Below, piece after piece: positions 12,001 through 21,000 of a DNA stretch of 23,219 nt. Source of the stretch: JBAZTA01 sp964588175 (lineage in GTDB: Bacteria > Omnitrophota > Gorgyraeia > Gygaellales > Profunditerraquicolaceae); assembly GCA_964588175.1 (NCBI GenBank), contig CAZPNW010000079.1:1-23219 (forward strand), in the 5' to 3' direction. The notes under the pieces were generated by a model. It was not told the origin of the DNA, searched no databases, and worked only from the letters and a program-made list of their open reading frames with translations. Within the stretch, counting starts at the first letter, position 1, and every line of letters begins with the position of its first letter. The position numbers and the translations under genes are program-made.

Positions 12001-15000
12001 AGCGGATCAGCGCTCAGGTTAAGAAGCTTATTGTTGAAAGCCCGGTGCCTGCCGGTAAATCGTCAGAAAATACGCTTCCAACAGTTGTGGCCGTGCAGTA
12101 CCGGTTATGGCTTGCGGAAAATAAAGATAAGACTATCGTTGAGCAGTTGATCGCGTATTTTACGATACGCGCTAACGTGGGTATCCGCGGTCCTCCTGCG
12201 GCAGCAGAGCTTAATCAATTTTTTGATCATCCTGCTATAAACCGCTTGTCCGAAGTCCTTGATCTCCGATTTGTCCAGTTAGAACCCCTTACAAGATCAG
12301 CTGTTCTCAAGAAAATCAAAAAAGAACAAAAACTTACCGAGAGTGATAAATATTTGCTTCATTTGATCTCCTTGACTCCGCACTATTATTGGTCCAGTAA
12401 TGTTCCTCCTCAGGCGCGCGGCTTTATTGCTGAGATAGTAGCGCAGGGGCGTTTCGGCGTAACGTTATCAGCCAGCCGCGGGAGAGTCGAGATCGAGTAT
12501 GTGGGAGATAACTCGGATCAAGACAGGTTCCTGCAATTGAGTTTGCGGGAACTCTCTACCGATGACTGCGGTAAGCCTATGTATTGGGTTCCTTCTACCA
12601 AGAGGCAATTGGCAAAAGAACTATCCAGAATGTACGGAGAAACTCAGGCGTCTTATTTAGTGTTGTTCCAGGATCAAAAAGAATTTGTGCGGCACCAGCA
12701 AATATATATCAAGGAACGCCAATTAGGTATCTTGCATGACCGTATCATGGAGCGTCTCGAACAGGTTTACGCGTTGGCCTATGACGGGCAGAAGGAAAAG
12801 AAAATGCTGCGGATCATGTTATTAGGGAAAGCTCCCTCAAGGCAGTTGACTCAACTGCCGGTTACCTTATATGATTACCGGATCTTAGAGGGGGAGGAGT
12901 TCTTGTCAGCATCCCCTATTGCCGTAGATGAGCAATTATCGCTTAAACTTGCTATAGCCGATAAACTGAAAAGTAGCGGCAGCATCGATTTAAGGAGGGT
13001 AAGCGTTGAGTTGGGGATATCGCAGGAAGAGCTCACTGCGTATATATCCGTTTTACGGCCGATCGTAGGGGAGGTTTGCGATTGTATTGAACCGGCAAAC
13101 CTTTTCCGCACCGGTATCGCAAAGACGCGCCAGCGTATCCATACCGACGGAGATTGGCACCGCACAGACCATATTTGCGGCATTTCAGAAGACGGACAGA
13201 GGGTAGCGATCCAAACGCGCAGGGATAAAAGAGACCGCGGCGGCTTATATGTTACCGGCCACTTTGCTGTAGGGGAGAGCGCGCAGCTTTCTCTCGGCAG
13301 GGAAACAGATGAAGAGATCGGCGTGATAAGCCTTGATATTGCCCGGCTCTACCGGGTATTCCGGTTTTTCTATAAGGTGGGCAGTATCCAATACCAAGGA
13401 AAGCCGGTATACGCAAAGGATGTTTTTTATTATCATACTTCCGATAAGCTCAACCGCGAGGTTTCGTATCTATACCTGTATATTATCCTGGAAAAAGAAG
13501 AAGAATTATTGAAAAAAGGTATCTCTACCCCGGAGGTCAAAGGAATTCGTTTTGTTGAATGGATGGATCTGATACAGGATGTTTATATCCATCCCTATAA
13601 TTATCATTCCGCTGTCTGGCAGTATTTCGCGCGCCCTGATTTCTTTGATATCCTCGGCAATATTAATTTTCAAGACCGGCATCTTCATTTGCGGGATATC
13701 TTTACGCGCCTGGCCCCTGGATTCCAGAGGATCATCAATACCCGGCAAGCCGGTTCGCCTCTTCAAAAGGAAATAAACCGTATAGGTAAAGGCTTAAAAG
13801 AAGCAGGGGTGGTTATCGGAAATCTTTATGCGTACAACGAGGTTGAGAAATTGGGGTTGCTTGATGTATACCTCCAGGGGGGGTGGTACTGCATTCAATT
13901 ATTGATTAAGCATGCGGAACTTTCCTCACGGCGTGATTTATTGAGAGATATCTGCGGGTTTATGGGCTGGCTCAAGAGCGTAGATGATCAAGATCATTCC
14001 GAAATTCTTTTTAAGAAATTATTCTTTGTGGCAGGAGACCATCCGGCGATAGCGATCTCATATTTTCTCCTTTTACCCTGGGATGCGCAAAGTATCCGGT
14101 TCGTGCTGGCGGCAATACGCAGAAATCCTGAGCAGGGCAGGCTTCTGAATGGCTTCTTCTATGATGTTTCTGCGAGGAAAGGATATATCGGTATTCAAGG
14201 CATTAAAGAAAAGTCTATAGCCGGTTTTAAGGAGCTGGAAGCGCGCTTCCCTGAATACTCGATTGAAGATATGATCTCCTGGCTGCGGGACTGGCTGTTG
14301 GGATCTCAGGAGGCTCGTGATGTTATTGGTCGGCGGTATCAGGCGGCCATCGAGCGTTTCTTGAACGTTGTGACAGCTCCCGGATATATAGAAGAAAATC
14401 GTTTGAGTGTCGATGCCGCAAGGCAGCGGATAAGGATACAGTTTAAAGGTTTGGATAATGAAGAGACGAGAGCCCTCGTGACGCGGATATTGCGCGGTAT
14501 GCTTTCTCCTACAGGTTTTCAATTAGCTAATTTGCGCGTCGGAGTTTTAATGCGCAAGGTAGCGCAAGTTGTCTCCTTTGGTTTTGCCGATACGATCATC
14601 GGTTTTGACTTGATCGTTGCCTGGATGGATGCTTTTGCAAGCCCTAAATTGCACTCTGAATCTGAAAGCGAAGCTGAAGATTACGCGGGCTGGTTCCTTA
14701 AGACACTTGTAAAAGATGAGATGGGTAAGCGGATCTTATCTTCTTCCCCGATCGATGTGGATATATCGCAACTTCCCAAGATCGATCTTCCGTTAAAGGA
14801 TAAACTTCCCCAGATCAAGCGAGTTTTGATCCTTACGCTTCCTAAAATGGATTATGGAGCGGAATTGGTCTGGAGCCTGATCATGAATGTGCTGGCTATG
14901 CATGACCAGATAGAAGAAGTGGTAGTGGCGGCGCATCAAAATAAAAAGAGCATTTGGCAGGCGCGTGAGAAGAAATTCGCACATACGGTATTCGGTTATA

Positions 15001-18000
15001 ATGAGATCAATATTTTTAAAGAGCGTTTCAGGCAGGAGACCCAAACGACGGATTATCAATACAACGCAAAATTGCTCTCCGCTTACCTTAAACAAAGAAA
15101 ATTCGACCTGGTTATTTCAGTTAATCCCTTCCCCGATGTGATAGGCGTTATGAAAGCTACCAATACGCCGGCTATATTTTACCTGCCCGCGGAACAATCG
15201 CTTCATACCGATTATTACATCCTGATGAAGCAAGATATACTTTATTTTGACGGCTCTCAAATGTTTCTTGTTAAAAGGAAAGCCGCTCATATCAATATCT
15301 ACACGCAGCTGCAGCAATCATATAGGAATATCGGGTTTTTAGGGGCAAATGAATATATAAGAAAATCCTTCCTGCCTGAATCATTGTGCCTTGAAGAAGA
15401 GCGGGCCATGGTCTTGTTCAATAACTTCAGTTCCAACGAACGCAAAGATTATGATTATGGCGATATGGTCGATGTTGTCGCGGGGTTGCTCTTTACCTTT
15501 AATGAGCAGGTAGGGTTATTATTTGATTCCGGGGAGACTGCCCTTAAGCATCAGGTAGCCGGTGAGTTCTGGTCGCACTTGAACAAGCGTATCGGTAAAT
15601 TAAAACTGGGCAAAAGCCTGATGCTGCATTTCGCGGAGCAAAATATTGCCGGGTTGCTTCGCTTTGTCGGGTCAGCGGATATCGTGGTTACCCCTGACAC
15701 TTTTGTCATGCATGCGGCGATAGCCGCGGGCAAGTGGGTGATCACTCCCTGGGGCAATTGTATTGAAAATGCATTCTTACGCTGGGCGCCGCAATCAAAC
15801 CGTTATTTACCTTTGATCACTCCTTCAATGAGCGCGGAACATAAACGAAAACCCCTGGTTGATAAGGCGTTTTTAGAAAAAGCTATAGAATTAACGGTTA
15901 GATCCGTGTTGATCCAGAAAAGATCGAGAATATCGGCAGTAAAAGATCTGTTGCAGGCAGGCGCTCAAACAAAGAAAAGTTTCGGTCAAACAAGCGGTAT
16001 CGGCGCCCTTGATTTTGTATTTAAAGATAACAAGGCTAATCAGGGCAAAAGAGTCCTGGCAGACATTATGAGCCTGCAAGCAAAGCTCTTAAAATCATGG
16101 AAAACCGGTAATAGCTCGAGGGTAGGTAAGAATATTTTCCTTTTGCTTGCCGCGTTGGTTGACTTTGAGGAGAGCATGCACCCTGATTACCGGCCGTTAG
16201 CATTCCATCAATTTGAAGACGGCAGGGATTATTGGCGGGAAGGGGTGATGCATTTTCTCGTGCGCAAAAAAGCGCCCATGGCGGTAGAGCTATTATTAGG
16301 CAGCACCATGCTGCGCTTTGCCAGTTTCTTAAATACGCATTTAGAATTGATCCGTAGATCAAGCTCTCCGTGCGCAAGTTCTCCGGAAATATCTTATGCT
16401 TGCGCTCGAAAAAGAGGGTACAGGATAGAAAATATCCCTGTGGAAAATACCGCGTTGGACCTGTTGATACGATGGGAAACAGAAAGCAATAAGCCTGAGG
16501 TATTGGAGGTAATAAAAGATTCAGGGGTTTTGGATAAGCATTTGAATATACTGATACGGGTATTACAAGGGGAAAAACATAAAACTATAGCTGCCGATCA
16601 TAATAATGTTTCGGTTGAGCGAATCAGTGATATAGCGTTGAAAACGAAAGAAAGGATAATTAAAGTCCTCTGGTCCCTTGGCTATGATATAACCGCATTT
16701 ATGTCTCAAGAGGCGCTGAAGAATATGCCTGAAGCATGTTTGTCTGTCTATAGAAATGAAAATAGGCGCTTGTGGGATGCTTTACGGGAAACCAAAGACA
16801 AATCGTCTTCTCCTGCTGAATCCGGGGAGTGGTTTATGGGGATGGTCCTGGGAACGTTCATTGGAGTGATCATTTGTAATATCCTTAAATTTTCAATGCC
16901 GTTCTTTTCTTATACCTTTAAGCCGGTGTATGTGGCATATGTTGTCGGAGCCTGCGCATTATTGGGAATGGCGGTCTATCCGGCCATTGAGAATGCTTTA
17001 GAGAATAGAAAAGCTGCCAGAGTAGTTAACAGGGGCAAAGATGATCCTGTAGTTGAACGCGATGATCCTCCAGGTTCCTCTGCTTCACCGATGCGGATGG
17101 GTTCCGGCGGTAATGCTGAAGAAAAAGAACGTTTAGTTAAAGTCGCCCGCAGGATCACGGCATTATATCACAAGTATTATCTTGAGCATGGATACAGTCC
17201 GGTAAGCCTGTTCAGGACCGAAAAGGGCCGTTTTTTAGCGAGTGCTCTTGAATACCTGGTACCGCTGGTAGATTTAAAGCAGCAGTGCGATTTCTCGGGG
17301 AGAAATGTACTGGACCTTGGACATGGCGATGGCTCGATGGTTTATTTTCTGCGGCAGGTTTTTCCTGAAGCCCGGTTTACCGGAGTTGAATTTAACCAGA
17401 GGCTTTTTGATATGAGTGTCGATATCCGTCAGGAACTGGAGGCGCGGGTCCCTCTGGGCGAAGTTAATCTGCTGCGGGATGATTTCCTTCAGGAGAAATA
17501 TTTCTCCTGCCACGACGTATTCTACTATTACCATGCAGGGACTTTCCAGGAAGAAGCTTTGCTGGATCATCTCTGCATGTATGCTGAACCAAAAGCTTTG
17601 TTCATCTGCTATATGCATTTAAATGAACCCTGGTCTTTTGCTCAAAATATGGATCAGGCCCGCCAGGGAAGATTTGGGCGGTGTTTTAAACCGGTATTTG
17701 CAGCGCGGTTTTTTACGGTGTATGAAAAGATATTAATTGCAGCGTCACCGGTTACCCATAAGACTTTGTCCGGGATACGCGATGAATCTATAATTATTGA
17801 GACGACATATGCTAAGCACCACGCGGGTTATCGCCGGTTTATTACGCAACAGGTAGGTTGGAATAAACTCGTGCTTTCGGTAGGTTGCGGAGACGCTACT
17901 TTGGAATCCCTTTTGCTTCCGCAAGGAAATAGGGTTATTGGCGCAGATAGATCGGATTACGCGTTATCTCAGGCTGGCAATAAAGGATTGGATCTGTTAG

Positions 18001-21000
18001 TAAGAGTAAACGCGGAGAAGCTTTCCTTTGCGGACAATTCGTTTGATGTGGTTATTTTTCCTGAATCAATCGGCCATCTGGAAATGATAATCGCTTTGAA
18101 AGAGGCCTTCCGGGTTTTAAAGGAGGCAGGCAGGATCATTATCGCGACAGATCCTCCGCGTGACGGATCAGCCAGGCAGGTAGTCAATGATTATGTCAGG
18201 ATAGCCCTCGGTGATTTAGAGCTTTTGGTTAAGCAGGCGGGTTTTGGTATTCTCAGGGCTTTGGAAGTTTTTCTCCCGATGGAAAATTCTTTATTGACAT
18301 TACCGGGGCATGTGCTCTTTATCGTTGGCGAGAAGGGCTGGAAACAAGAAAAAGGGAAAAGATTTTATTTCTCCGGCTCTCCTGTTATGTCAGGCCGAAA
18401 TAATCTTGTCGACTATGGACCATCGACCATTGACCTAGTGAACATTGTGAAAACCAGATGGGCTTTGATAACTACACGCGGCACGCAGCGGCTTGCGGGG
18501 GATTTGTCGAGTTCTCCGATGCAAGAGCAATGCCCCCTTTCCCACGTGATGGTCAATGACGCGTTTAGCCGTTTATTAAGCAGAGATATGTCCGGGCAGC
18601 GGATCGTCTACGCTGTTCCCGATTACTTAATGGCGACGCCCTTTGAAAAACCGATTTTGGTAGCTTTTGATATTTTGCCTGCCCAGGAGCGCGATGCGCG
18701 GGGTAATTACACGGTCGGTATTGAAGGATTTTGTTTGAACCCCGGTGATGAAAAGCGCTTGTTTGAGAGGACGGTAAACGGGCGGCGTCCTTTGGTCTTG
18801 CGGGTGTTCCTGCATGTCTCGGATGCAGGTGTTGATATCCAACGTCTTAATATCAGTCACCGGCATCAATATTTGAAGAATAAAGGTATCGGCTCATTTG
18901 TTTTAGAACGGTTATATACTTTTGCCCGCGAGCATACTGAGGGAAAAGTCGTTCTATCTGAAATTTGGAGAAATGAAGAGATGCTTTTTGCTCTGGGGAG
19001 TTTCTTGAAAGAGATGATGCGTGATTATCGCCAAAACAAGCCGTTTCTTTTTTGGCCGTTGCCCTATGCCCATATTTTTAGGTTTGGCAGGAAAATCGTG
19101 AGTATCGATAAGTTGTATGAATTAGCGCATGATGATAAGGCAATGAATCCGAAGAAACAAAAGGTTATTGACGAATTGGTGGAAGCCTTGAGGTTCTTTT
19201 TAAGAAAATCAGATTTATCATTGGAGAATGCGGGGCAGGTGAATAATACTCAATTGCTTCGCATGATGCGTAAGTTCAGCGAAAATGCACAGGTGGCATT
19301 TGTTCAGAGAAGAAATCATTCGGGGTTGGTCTGGGATATCCAGATCCTTTCCCCTGCCGGGGCAAAGAGGGGAAGTTCTCCTTTAAAGGATACGTTGATT
19401 AAGAATGAGGGGAACGGCCAGATCTTTGCGGGTACCCCGGTTATATTGAATCAAACCGAAGAATTACTGCAAGGCAAGATCCAAGAGCTGAGCAGCGAGC
19501 ATCTTGCTTTGTTCCGGGATTGGTATCATCCCGCGTGGGTTTCCTTCAAAAAACTTAATTTATTTGATCAGGGGCATGTCGGCTCGCTATTACGATATTC
19601 CTCATCCCGGCATAAGACTTTTGTTGCTTTGACAGAAATCCCTGGTTTTGATGAGTTGCTTTATGCTCGGTTCAGTTTTCTGAAGAACAGGCTTTTGGTT
19701 TCAGGGCAAAAACAGGTCCAAGGCGCTGTCAGTATCAGTATTAATCCGAAGAATGTTATTATCGATCATATTGAAACTGCTCCGTGGAATCAATTCAGGG
19801 AAAATCCTACTGTCTCTTTAGTGGGGAGCAGTTTAATATGGTATGTTTGCTCTCGTTATATAAGGGCAAGTAATCAGGTCCTTCGTATTCGTGACCCGTC
19901 TCCTCAGGGAATAGAGTTCTTTAAACATTTATTCTACCGTCAATCTTTACACTATACCGCAGATGAAGTCGGGGGTTTTATAAGGCGTTATGAAAGACTT
20001 TATAAAACACCTTATTTATATATTTCTTCCAGCCCGATATCTCTTCCTATATATAGTATTGTTTCATCCTCCAGCTTAGAGGTTAAACCTCGGTATATTC
20101 ATTTTGATACGATTTCCGAGGTTAAGGAAATGGGAGGTTTGCGGCTTCAGGATTTCCGTTTGAATTTCCTGCATAACCGTCCCGGCCTGCTCCATAATAT
20201 ATTAAAGTCGCTTTATAAGAAAGGGGAATTCTATTTCATCGAATGGCGGCAGCATCTTGATCCGCACGTCTTCAATTTAGGAGTAGTTACTAAAACAGCC
20301 GAAGATGAAGCCGGAATAAAGGAGGCTCTCAGCCGGGTAAAAGACCTGGACAATGGAGTAAACGGCGCCAAGAACGGCAATAACAGTAAATGGATATTGG
20401 AATTCAGCATTCCTCATCGGGTTGAGGAGCTGCTTAAGGTGACCGAATTCCTGGCCATGCATGAGATCAATATCAGCGCGTTCTTTACTCCCCGGATCAG
20501 CGACATTGAAGGCTTTGAGGAAGCCCAAGCACGGTTCCTTTTTGAATTAGAGCTGCCGGAATATATGTATTTAAACTATATGTTATCCCGGCTGGACCAA
20601 AGGATCGGGAAGGGAAAATACTCTCTTGAAAAGCGCGACCTGATCGATAGGATCATTTATAACATAGGGCAGGATTGCGGTATTACTTTTAACCAGGAGG
20701 AAAGAGAGCAGATGCGCAAGGCGTTAATGGTCGTTGCCCATTATCATGCCAGTCAGTCGCGCAAAGACAGGGTCAATCCCTATTTCTCCCATATCCTCGA
20801 TATAGTGAAAATGCTGATGGTCGATTGCGGCCTCAGATACGTAAGAAGAGACATACGGAACATCATTATGATCGCCGCCATCCTGCATGACAGCCTTGAG
20901 GAGCAAGATATTACCGATGAGGCACTTCGCGGGCAGTTCGGCCGGCAGATCTATACGATCGTCGATCTGTTGACAAAGCGAGCACAGAACGGGAGCATCG

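Noticed and set aside
12804..12845. MLRIMLLGKAPSRQ considered as a P-loop NTPase
   Set aside because: The GxxxxGK[ST] pattern is absent and no Walker B or switch follows.
14560..14640. Hydrophobic stretch VVSFGFADTIIGFDLIVAW, considered as a membrane helix
   Set aside because: It holds several Asp residues within the hydrophobic run, which fits a soluble domain core better.
18117..18130. AAAGGAGG at a Methyltransf_11-type motif, considered as an internal ribosome binding site
   Set aside because: No ATG, GTG or TTG in frame at a usable distance, and it falls in the middle of the methyltransferase fold.
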